Origin: Acidithiobacillus sulfuriphilus
GTDB lineage: Bacteria > Pseudomonadota > Gammaproteobacteria > Acidithiobacillales > Acidithiobacillaceae
DNA: 5,677 nt
Assembly: GCF_003721225.1 (NCBI RefSeq)
Contig: NZ_RIZI01000085.1
Location: forward strand, 1-5,677
Reading direction: 5' to 3'
Positions 1-5,677 of the stretch are shown one piece after another. Position numbers and translations under genes: made by a program. The notes under the pieces are model-generated. The model worked only from the letters and a program-made list of their open reading frames with translations, did not search any database and was not told the DNA's origin. Numbering within the stretch: position 1 is the stretch's first letter; each line of letters starts with the position of its first letter.

Positions 1-335
1 TGTTTCATCTCGATAATCCACTTTCCGCCCCCACCCTACGCCTGACTCCATTTCAGAGAGGCGACAACTACCCTGACACCGGGGGCCTCCTAGGGGCAGA
101 ATGGACGGGATCTCGCCCACAAAATCGCTGAATGGGCCTATTTCGGGCAAATGCGCGGGGAGAAATCGGCGCTTTCATGCCTGATCAGGGGTTCCTTAAT
201 ATCCATGGGTGATAAAATCTCCCCAACCATTCGCCAACCCGCCGGAAACCATATTCCAGTAACTAAATTCAGCGCATAAAAACCCGGCTTTTCTATTCCG
301 CCAGAGCAATCGCTGGGCTGGCATCGATGTTACCA

Positions 336-385
336 GGAAATCATTTTTCCGGATCAGATGGAACTTTCCATGACAGGAAGCTGTC
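336..385. promoter_or_regulatory. Cluster of three consecutive dyads (possible operator or RNA hairpins)
   Basis: Three inverted repeats sit almost back to back. They are GGAAA-N5-TTTCC at 336-350, ATGGAA-CT-TTCCAT at 358-371, and GACAG-GAAG-CTGTC at 372-385. The last would form a 5-bp hairpin with a four-base loop and directly abuts the second. A further GGAA-N6-TTCC lies at 244-257. The first two share the GGAA/TTCC theme but with different spacers, so they are not clean copies of one operator. At RNA level GGAAA (336-340) could pair with either TTTCC (346-350) or TTTCC (365-369), giving mutually exclusive folds. Arms this short also arise by chance. The function is unknown. Confidence 0.25.
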
Positions 386-516
386 GGATATGCCATGGTG
401 GATAAGGAAAATCAAATTGTTACTCGACGGCAAGGATGCATCGCCATGGGTTCGGCACGCTTTCATTCATGCCGCAGCGCGGCAGTGAAGGGTCCCGCCC
501 CTGCCGCCACCCTGCC

Positions 517-548
517 TTGTCAACGTCTCCTTTTGCTCTTCTCATAAG
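517..548 (+). promoter_or_regulatory. Weak sigma-70-like promoter candidate for the operon
   Basis: TTGTCA at 517-522 matches the -35 consensus at 5 of 6 positions, and CATAAG at 543-548 matches the -10 consensus at 4 of 6. The 20-base spacer is longer than the usual 16-18, which weakens the call. Transcription would begin near 555 and leave a short 5' leader of about 28 bases before the ATG at 583. If this is the promoter, the dyads at 336-385 lie well upstream, as activator sites might. A promoter further upstream is equally possible. Confidence 0.2.
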
Positions 549-566
549 AATTCCCCCGCGCGTATT

Positions 567-576
567 GGAAGGAAAG
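567..576 (+). promoter_or_regulatory. Ribosome binding site that fixes the GH15 start at 583
   Basis: The purine-rich run GGAAGGAAAG ends 6 bases before the ATG at 583, and its AAGGA core has about 9 bases of spacing. This is the only good Shine-Dalgarno sequence near the candidate starts. It favours 583 over the in-frame upstream ATG at 436, which would add 49 residues that resemble neither the family nor a signal peptide. Confidence 0.75.
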
Positions 577-582
577 CACACC

Positions 583-2946
583 ATGGCAGCAGCGAGCAAA
601 GCCCCCAGCCCCACCTGGCGCCATCCGGTCTGGTCCACCGCCAAGAAAGACCTCGTCGGCACCGCCCCCGGCCCGGCCCGGCTCTGGTTCACCGTGGGCA
701 AGGGCATTGTCACTGAGGTCTTTTATCCGCGCATCGACATTCCCCAGGTCCGGGACATGGGCTTGATCATTGCCGATGGCAAGGGTTTCTGGCAGGAACT
801 CAAGGCCTTGGCCGAGCCGCAATTGCAGATCGATGATCCGGCCATCCCCCTGCCTGTCATCACCCATCGTCATGAGCGCTTTACCTGCACCCTCCGGATC
901 TGCGCCGACCCGCTGCGGGACGTGCTGTTGATGGATTTTCACCTGGAGGGGGACGCCGACCTGCGCCCGTATCTCCTCTGCGCCGCGCGCCTGGGCGAAG
1001 ACGCCGAGCACAATCAGGCCTGGGTTGGCCAATGGGAGGGCCGGCCCGTGCTCTGGGCACAGCAGGGGCCCTTCGGCCTGGCCATATCCTGCCGGAATCC
1101 GGAGGGCTTGCCCGGATTGGAGGGCCCCTCCGTGGGTGAGGTGGGCGCCAGCGACCTCTGGCAGGATTTCCACAGCAATGGCCGCATGCTTTGGCAATAT
1201 CAGGAGGCCGGCCCCGGCGAGGTTTCCCTGTCCGCCCGCCTGCCCCGGCAAGGTACCCTGGCCCTGGGTCTGGGCACCAGCAAGGAGGCGGCCGCTACCC
1301 TGGCCTGGTCTTCCCTGGCCGGGGGCTTTGCCGCCGCCGAAGCGGGGTATCAAGGGACCTGGAAGGCCTGGCATAGCCGACAGCCCATGCCTCCCGAGTT
1401 GAGGCGCAAGCTCCCCGCCGCCGCCCAAACCCTCTATACCCGCTCCGCCACCGTCCTCAAGGTCCACGAAGACCGCACCTTTCCCGGCGCCCTGGTGGCC
1501 AGCCTCTCCGTCCCCTGGGGCGAGGCAAGCGACAGCCGGGGCGGATACCATCTGGTCTGGTCCCGGGATCTGGTGGAAAGCGCCGGCGCCCTCCTCGCCA
1601 TGGGCGCCGCTGCCGAAGCGCGCCAGGTGCTGACCTACCTCATCAGCACCCAGCAGGTCGACGGCCACTGGCTGCAAAACCAATGGCTGGGCGGCAAGCC
1701 ATTCTGGCAGGGGGTGCAACTGGATGAAACCGGCTTTCCCGTCCTCCTTGCCGCCGCCCTCCAGGCGGAGCAGGCCCTGGAGGGGATTGCCGTTGCCGAC
1801 ATGCTGCGCCGCGCCCTGGGCTTCATCCTCCGCGAAGGGCCGGTCACCGGCCAGGATCGCTGGGAAGAGGACGGCGGCGTCAATCCCTTCACCCTGGCGG
1901 TCGCCATTGCCGCGCTGGTGGAAGGCGGCGAACTGCTCGGCGACAAGGCCCGGGATTGCGCCCTGCTGCTGGCCGACTACTGGAATGCGCACCTGGAAGA
2001 CTGGACCTTCGTATCCGGCACGGATCTCGCCCGGAAATACGGCGTCGCCGGCTACTACCTGCGCATTGTCCCCCAGGACGTGCTCATCCATGCGGGCGCC
2101 AAGGATGAATGGGTGATGATCAAAAATCGCGCCAACGACCCGCATCTCCCCGCCGAGGAGCAGGTCGCCACCGACTTCCTGCAACTCTGCCGCTATGGCT
2201 TGCGCCGCGCCGACGATCCGCACATGCAGGACTCCGTCAAGGTGATGGACGCCCTGCTCAAAACCGACACTCCCAGCGGCCCCGTCTGGCACCGCTACAA
2301 TGGCGACGGCTACGGCGAGCACCCCGACGGCAGCCCCTTCAACGGCAGCGGCCGCGGCCGCGCCTGGCCACTCCTGGTGGGAGAGCGCGGCCATTTTGCC
2401 CTCCTGAACGGCGAGGACGCCCTGCCCTACATCGAGGCCATGGGCAAAATGACCGGCCCTGGCGGCCTCCTGCCCGAACAGGTCTGGGACAGCGTCGCCA
2501 TACCCGACCGCGACCTCTTCCCCGGCCGGCCCAGCGGCTCCGCCATGCCCCTGGTCTGGGCCCATGGCGAGTTCGCCAAGCTCTGCCACAGTTGGCAACT
2601 AGGTTACCCCGTGGATCGCCCCCGGGCCACCTGGAAACGCTATCAGGGCAAGGTGCCGCAGATCGCCTATACGCTCTGGCGCTTCCGCCAGCGCGCCCGG
2701 CAAATGCCCGTCGGCAACGAACTGCGCTTCCTGCTCCCGGCGCCCTTTACGGTGCATTGGTGGGTCGATGGCTGGCAAGACCCCACCGACACCCTGTCTG
2801 AAGACTGGGACCTCGGCCATGTCGCCATTTTGCCCGCGCAGACAATGGCGCCCGGAACCACGCTCCACTTCACCTTCTACTGGCGGGATACCGGCCAGTG
2901 GCAGGGCGAGGATTTCAGCATCACCCTGCAAGGAGAAAGCCCATGA
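583..2946 (+). CDS. GH15 family glucoamylase/glucodextranase-type alpha-glucosidase (787 aa, cytoplasmic)
   Basis: Inverting glycoside hydrolase that releases glucose from non-reducing ends of alpha-glucans or oligosaccharides. Residues about 10-265 match the beta-sandwich N domain of bacterial glucoamylase and glucodextranase, including the stretch LWFTVGKGIVTEVFYPRIDI. Residues about 275-690 are the (alpha/alpha)6 catalytic barrel: W326-S-R-D329 in the substrate pocket, Q379-L-D-E, W427-E428-E429 with E428 as expected general acid, and P-E632-Q-V-W-D with E632 as expected general base. These positions lie close to the acid and base I recall for Arthrobacter glucodextranase (about 430 and 628). 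Residues about 715-785 form the C-terminal beta segment with VHWWVDGW. The N terminus (MAAASKAPSPTW) has no hydrophobic stretch, so the enzyme is probably cytoplasmic and acts on internal glycogen, maltodextrin or imported oligosaccharides. Specificity for alpha-1,4, alpha-1,6 or trehalose-type links cannot be read from sequence. It is the first gene of the operon and its stop overlaps the next start by four bases. Confidence 0.93.
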   Translation: MAAASKAPSPTWRHPVWSTAKKDLVGTAPGPARLWFTVGKGIVTEVFYPRIDIPQVRDMGLIIADGKGFWQELKALAEPQLQIDDPAIPLPVITHRHERFTCTLRICADPLRDVLLMDFHLEGDADLRPYLLCAARLGEDAEHNQAWVGQWEGRPVLWAQQGPFGLAISCRNPEGLPGLEGPSVGEVGASDLWQDFHSNGRMLWQYQEAGPGEVSLSARLPRQGTLALGLGTSKEAAATLAWSSLAGGFAAAEAGYQGTWKAWHSRQPMPPELRRKLPAAAQTLYTRSATVLKVHEDRTFPGALVASLSVPWGEASDSRGGYHLVWSRDLVESAGALLAMGAAAEARQVLTYLISTQQVDGHWLQNQWLGGKPFWQGVQLDETGFPVLLAAALQAEQALEGIAVADMLRRALGFILREGPVTGQDRWEEDGGVNPFTLAVAIAALVEGGELLGDKARDCALLLADYWNAHLEDWTFVSGTDLARKYGVAGYYLRIVPQDVLIHAGAKDEWVMIKNRANDPHLPAEEQVATDFLQLCRYGLRRADDPHMQDSVKVMDALLKTDTPSGPVWHRYNGDGYGEHPDGSPFNGSGRGRAWPLLVGERGHFALLNGEDALPYIEAMGKMTGPGGLLPEQVWDSVAIPDRDLFPGRPSGSAMPLVWAHGEFAKLCHSWQLGYPVDRPRATWKRYQGKVPQIAYTLWRFRQRARQMPVGNELRFLLPAPFTVHWWVDGWQDPTDTLSEDWDLGHVAILPAQTMAPGTTLHFTFYWRDTGQWQGEDFSITLQGESP
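2930..2935 (+). promoter_or_regulatory. Shine-Dalgarno AAGGAG for the SDR gene
   Basis: AAGGAG lies inside the last codons of the GH15 gene, 7 bases before the ATG at 2943. It is the strongest ribosome binding site in the window. It rules out the in-frame upstream ATG at 2898, which would add 15 residues that do not belong to the SDR fold. Confidence 0.85.
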
Positions 2947-3728
2947 TTGCCATCGATCTCACCGGACGCCGTGCGCTGGTCACCGGCGCCAGCGGCGGCC
3001 TCGGCCAGGCCATCGCCGAAATCCTGGCCGCCGCCGGCGCCCGGGTCGCCGTTCATTACCGCAAGGGGCAGGCCGAGGCCGAGCAAGTCGTCGCCGCCAT
3101 CCAGGGCAAAGGCGGCAAGGCGCAGGCCTTCCAGGCCGACATCTCCGATCCGGCCGCCGTCGAAAAGCTGCTGCAGGAGATCGATGGCGCCTTTGGCGGC
3201 CTCGACATCCTCGTCAACAACGCGGGCATGGATGGTCCCCGCGCCGTGGTCGGCGACGACGATCCGCAGGTCTGGGAAAAGGTTCTCGCCGTCGATCTCA
3301 TGGGACCCTACTACTGCGCCCGCGCCGCCATCCCGCGCATGGAAAAATGTGGTTGCGGTGTCATCATCAACATCACCTCGGTACACGAGTTCATCCCCTG
3401 GGAAGGCTACAGCGCCTACACCAGCGCCAAGGCGGGACTCTCCATGTTCACCAAGACCCTCGCCCAGGAAACGGCCGACAAGGGCATCCGTGTGGTCGCC
3501 ATCGCCCCCGGCGCCATCAAGACCCCCATCAACGAAGCGGTCTGGGGCAACCCCGATACCCTCAAGGACCTCGACGACAAGATCGCCATGGAACGCCTTG
3601 GCGCGCCGGAGGAGATCGGCCACGTCGCGGCCTTCCTCGCCAGCGACCTGGCCAGCTACATCACCGGCACCACCATCGCCGTCGATGGCGGCATGCTCAT
3701 CTATCCGGATTTCCGCCATGGCGGCTAG
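2943..3728 (+). CDS. SDR family glucose 1-dehydrogenase (NAD(P)+), 261 aa
   Basis: Classical short-chain dehydrogenase that most likely oxidises beta-D-glucose to D-glucono-1,5-lactone with NAD+ or NADP+ in the cytoplasm (EC 1.1.1.47). The Rossmann motif T14-G-A-S-G-G-L-G21 is followed by N92-N-A-G95 and by the catalytic S146, Y159 and K163. INITSVHEFIPW (143-153 region), PGAIKTPIN (189-197) and the C-terminal DGGMLIYPDF closely resemble Bacillus glucose dehydrogenase, which is also 261 residues long and ends in a similar Gly-rich tail. HYRK at 38-41 after the second strand parallels the NYRS of the Bacillus enzyme, which accepts both cofactors. D118 stands where the catalytic tetrad usually has Asn. 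The start overlaps the GH15 stop as ATGA, so the two are translationally coupled. Another sugar or alcohol substrate remains possible, but the match to glucose dehydrogenase and the glucose-releasing neighbour agree. Confidence 0.92.
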   Translation: MIAIDLTGRRALVTGASGGLGQAIAEILAAAGARVAVHYRKGQAEAEQVVAAIQGKGGKAQAFQADISDPAAVEKLLQEIDGAFGGLDILVNNAGMDGPRAVVGDDDPQVWEKVLAVDLMGPYYCARAAIPRMEKCGCGVIINITSVHEFIPWEGYSAYTSAKAGLSMFTKTLAQETADKGIRVVAIAPGAIKTPINEAVWGNPDTLKDLDDKIAMERLGAPEEIGHVAAFLASDLASYITGTTIAVDGGMLIYPDFRHGG

Positions 3729-5250
3729 CCTCGACGCCGATGTGATCATCATCGGCAGCGGCGCCGGCGGCGGCACCCTGGCCCGCGCCCTCGCCCCCTC
3801 GGGGCTGTCCATCCTCATCCTCGAACGTGGCGACTACCTCCCTCGCGAATGGGGCAACTGGGACCCCCAAACCGTCTTTGCCGAACACCGCTACCACACC
3901 CATGAACAGTGGCGCGACGGCGCTGGCCAGCCCTTCACCCCCGTTACCGGCTACCATGTGGGGGGCAACACCAAGTTCTACGGGGCGGCCGTTTTGCGCC
4001 GGCGCGAAAAGGACTTCCTCCCCCGCCGCCATCGCGACGGCTTCACCCCCGCCTGGCCCATCGCCTACGCGGATCTCGCGCCCTGCTATGACCAGGCCGA
4101 GGCTTGGTACTTCACCCACGGCGAGGCCGCTGCCGATCCCGTGGAACCGCCCCGCGGTCCCTTCCCCTTTCCGCCCTTCCCCCAGGAGCCCATCCTCGCG
4201 GCCCTGGAGCAACGATTGCGGAACCTGGGTCTGCACCCCTTTCCCCTCCCCCTCGCCCTCCAGCGCCGCGATGAAGACCCCGCCCATAGCCCCTGCGTGC
4301 GTTGCCCCACCTGTGACGGCTTCCCCTGCCTGCTGCGCGCCAAGGGCGATGCCGAGGTCTGCGGCGTCACCCCCGCCCTGGCCCACGCCAATGTTCGCCT
4401 GCTCACCCGGCACCGCGCCCTGCGCCTGCTGCGCGGCGCCGACGGCAAGGGCGTGGAGAGCGTGGAAACGGATCAGGGCATCCTGCGCGCCCGCGTCGTC
4501 GTCCTCGCCGCCGGCGCCGTAAACTCCGCCGCCCTCCTCCTCGCCTCTGCCGATGCCGCCGCGCCCCAAGGCCTCGCCAACAGCAGCGATCAGGTCGGGC
4601 GCAATTATATGTGCCACCTCAACAGCGCCTGCATGGCCCTCAAAGCCGCCCAGGAAAACACCACCGTCTTCCAGAAGACCCTGGCCATCAACGACTTTTA
4701 CGACGACTCGGGCGACCCCGATTACCCTTATCCCCTCGGGCACATCCAGAATCTCGGCAAGGTCACGCCGGCGCTGCTCCATGCCCAACAGCCCATGCTC
4801 CCCATCCCCCTCGGCGCATGGACCGCCAGCCACTCCGTGGACTGGTGGCTCACCACCGAAGACCTGCCCGACGCCGATAATCGGGTCACCCTCGACAGCG
4901 ACGGCCATATCCGCCTCGCCTGGCAACCCAAAAACCGCGAAAGCCACCAGCGCCTCTGTGCCCAATGGCGCAGGATTCTCCACCAGGCCGGCTTCCCCAT
5001 GGTCTTTTTTCAGGCCATGGACATCTCCGCCACCGCCCATCAGGTGGGCACCTGCCGTTTTGGCGAAGACCCCGCGGACAGCGTCCTGGATCCCTGGTGC
5101 AAGGCCCATGACCTCGACAACCTCTACGTCGTGGACGCCTCCTTCATGCCCTCCATCAGCGCGGTCAACCCTTCCCTCACCATCATGGCCAATGCCATCC
5201 GCGTCGCCGCGCACCTGGCCGAGCGCTTCAAAACGGGGGCCCGGGCGTGA
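3718..5250 (+). CDS. GMC family FAD-dependent oxidoreductase with four-cysteine motif (510 aa)
   Basis: Glucose-methanol-choline flavoprotein that would oxidise an alcohol or sugar hydroxyl. The FAD-binding G13-S-G-A-G-G-G19 starts a few residues after the Met, with E36 closing the ADP-binding strand (LILERG). G82-G-N-T-K-F-Y-G-A90 is the GMC signature around the flavin, AAGAVNS (264-270) another dinucleotide contact. H441 in HQVGTCRFG and N484 in AVNPSLTIMANA are the likely His/Asn catalytic pair, as in pyranose 2-oxidase and cellobiose dehydrogenase. C193, C196, C199 and C204 form C-x2-C-x2-C-x4-C followed by LLRAKGDAEVC. This resembles a bacterial GMC subgroup rather than choline dehydrogenase and could hold a metal or Fe-S cluster. 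There is no Tat or Sec signal and no small subunit nearby, so the protein is likely cytoplasmic. The start overlaps the SDR gene by 11 bases without a clear ribosome binding site; the frame is open further upstream, but that part is a shadow of the SDR gene. Substrate and electron acceptor are unknown; aldonate or sugar is inferred from context. Confidence 0.92.
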   Translation: MAASLDADVIIIGSGAGGGTLARALAPSGLSILILERGDYLPREWGNWDPQTVFAEHRYHTHEQWRDGAGQPFTPVTGYHVGGNTKFYGAAVLRRREKDFLPRRHRDGFTPAWPIAYADLAPCYDQAEAWYFTHGEAAADPVEPPRGPFPFPPFPQEPILAALEQRLRNLGLHPFPLPLALQRRDEDPAHSPCVRCPTCDGFPCLLRAKGDAEVCGVTPALAHANVRLLTRHRALRLLRGADGKGVESVETDQGILRARVVVLAAGAVNSAALLLASADAAAPQGLANSSDQVGRNYMCHLNSACMALKAAQENTTVFQKTLAINDFYDDSGDPDYPYPLGHIQNLGKVTPALLHAQQPMLPIPLGAWTASHSVDWWLTTEDLPDADNRVTLDSDGHIRLAWQPKNRESHQRLCAQWRRILHQAGFPMVFFQAMDISATAHQVGTCRFGEDPADSVLDPWCKAHDLDNLYVVDASFMPSISAVNPSLTIMANAIRVAAHLAERFKTGARA

Positions 5251-5677
5251 AACGCGGCACCACCGCCGTCTACACTGCGGGCTTTCTGCAGGGGGCGGCC
5301 TTCGTCATGGTCCCCGCCCTGGGCCACATCCTGCACCAGGCCCCCTACGCTTTCGGCAGCAGCGCCTATGGATTCTTATATTTCCCCGAGATCATCGGCG
5401 CCATCCTCAGCGCCCTGGCCGCCGGCAGCATCCACAGCCGCCTCGGCGGCTCCGGCGTTTTTCGCCTGGGGGCGCTGAGCAATGCCGCCGCCATGTCCCT
5501 GCTGGTAGCCGCCGCCTTTACGGGCGGCCACCTTGCCTATGGGCTGATCCTCGCCGAGACCCTCCTCCTCGGCATCGGCTTCGGCCTCACCAACGCCGCC
5601 ATCAACCGCTCCGCCACCCTCCTCTTTGCCGGAACCGCCGCAGCGGCGGTGACCATCCTCAATGCCGTCATCGGCGG
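5247..5677 (+). CDS. MFS family transporter, N-terminal part (143 aa visible, cut by window edge)
   Basis: Inner-membrane carrier of the major facilitator type. The GTG at 5247 overlaps the GMC stop as GTGA. It is preferred over the first ATG (5307, residue 21) because that one would cut the first membrane helix in half. Predicted helices lie at about 7-29, 39-61, 72-92, 96-119 and from 127 onward. The hydrophilic loop after helix 2, G60-S-I-H-S-R-L-G-G, is the expected place of MFS motif A, in reduced form. E48, E104 and N116/N120 are polar residues inside or near helices and could serve substrate or proton binding. About 250 residues should follow beyond the window if it has the usual 12 helices. 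The ribosome binding site is poor (a GGGGG run at 5235-5239), so translation probably depends on coupling. A sugar importer or a gluconate/ketoaldonate exporter are both plausible. Confidence 0.85.
   Translation, partial: MKRGTTAVYTAGFLQGAAFVMVPALGHILHQAPYAFGSSAYGFLYFPEIIGAILSALAAGSIHSRLGGSGVFRLGALSNAAAMSLLVAAAFTGGHLAYGLILAETLLLGIGFGLTNAAINRSATLLFAGTAAAAVTILNAVIG

Larger units (their letters stand above)
1..582. other. AT-richer leader/intergenic region upstream of the operon
   Basis: This stretch is visibly richer in A and T than the following genes, especially around 190-420. I find no coding frame in it that I can support. It contains several inverted repeats (244-257, 336-350, 358-371, 372-385), two degenerate direct-repeat pairs, four CCATGG sites (203, 393, 445 and 581) and a weak promoter candidate near 517-548. 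No run of T follows any of the hairpins, so no intrinsic terminator can be called. The first 51 bases could be the start of a leftward gene that leaves the window, but this is only an open frame with no recognisable family. The region is best read as the regulatory leader of the glucosidase operon. Confidence 0.6.

Noticed and set aside
180..189. Perfect 10-base palindrome CCTGATCAGG
   Set aside because: Several palindromes of this length are expected by chance in a window this size, and it has no matching second copy.
281..294. A-run, GC centre and T-run resembling an intrinsic terminator (AAAACCCGGCTTTT)
   Set aside because: Only the A/T ends can pair; the CCCGGC centre does not form a GC stem, so it would not terminate transcription.
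196..396. 66-codon minus-strand open frame in the leader
   Set aside because: No ribosome binding site precedes it, the peptide is unrecognised, and a frame of this length is expected by chance.
395..547. 50-codon plus-strand open frame in the leader (begins MVDKENQIVTRR)
   Set aside because: The nearest AGGAAG is about 14 bases away, too far to serve well. The translation looks random and matches no leader peptide I know. It could be a regulatory short frame, but nothing supports that.
436..582. 49-residue N-terminal extension of the GH15 protein from an upstream ATG
   Set aside because: The extension has no ribosome binding site, no signal-peptide character and no family similarity. A good purine-rich site precedes the ATG at 583.
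520..2598. 692-codon open frame on the minus strand opposite the GH15 gene
   Set aside because: It is a product of strong GC bias at third codon positions. The translation is low-complexity Gly/Ala/Val/Glu with no recognisable motif, while the plus strand has a complete family match.
2947..3717. Upstream extension of the GMC frame through the whole SDR gene (767 residues in total)
   Set aside because: The added 257 residues are Arg/Ser/Pro-rich shadow sequence of the SDR gene. The FAD motif begins about 10 residues after the Met at 3718, as expected for the family.
3697..5214. 505-codon open frame on the minus strand opposite the GMC gene
   Set aside because: Same GC-bias artefact. The translation is Gly/Glu/Val-rich without a domain, and the plus-strand gene has all GMC signatures.

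Overview
The window carries the front part of one rightward operon in GC-rich bacterial DNA. Third codon positions are mostly G or C, which leaves long open frames in other registers. About 580 bases of noticeably AT-richer, apparently non-coding leader precede it. The gene families (GH15 glucoamylase/glucodextranase type, Bacillus-type glucose 1-dehydrogenase, a cysteine-motif GMC flavoprotein, an MFS carrier) and the base composition fit a GC-rich proteobacterium. An acidophilic or sulfur-oxidising gammaproteobacterium or acidithiobacillus is my guess from memory of similar clusters; nothing in the window proves it.

Layout: 1-582 is a leader with several inverted repeats and degenerate direct repeats, no clear gene, and only a weak promoter candidate. 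583-2946 encodes a 787-residue GH15 glucosidase without a signal peptide. 2943-3728 encodes a 261-residue SDR glucose 1-dehydrogenase. 3718-5250 encodes a 510-residue FAD-dependent GMC oxidoreductase with a C-x2-C-x2-C-x4-C motif. 5247 to the window end encodes the first 143 residues of an MFS transporter that starts with GTG and is cut by the window edge. All three gene junctions overlap (4, 11 and 4 bases), so the four genes are almost certainly co-transcribed and translationally coupled.

Inferred joint function: the GH15 enzyme releases glucose in the cytoplasm from an alpha-glucan or oligosaccharide. The SDR enzyme oxidises it to gluconolactone with NAD(P)+. The GMC flavoprotein oxidises a related sugar, aldonate or alcohol and passes electrons to an unknown acceptor. 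The MFS protein moves a substrate or product across the inner membrane. Each family assignment is strong; the pathway, the GMC substrate and the transported compound are inference. No terminator is visible, because the operon runs off the right edge. I saw no RNA gene, CRISPR array or complete mobile element.
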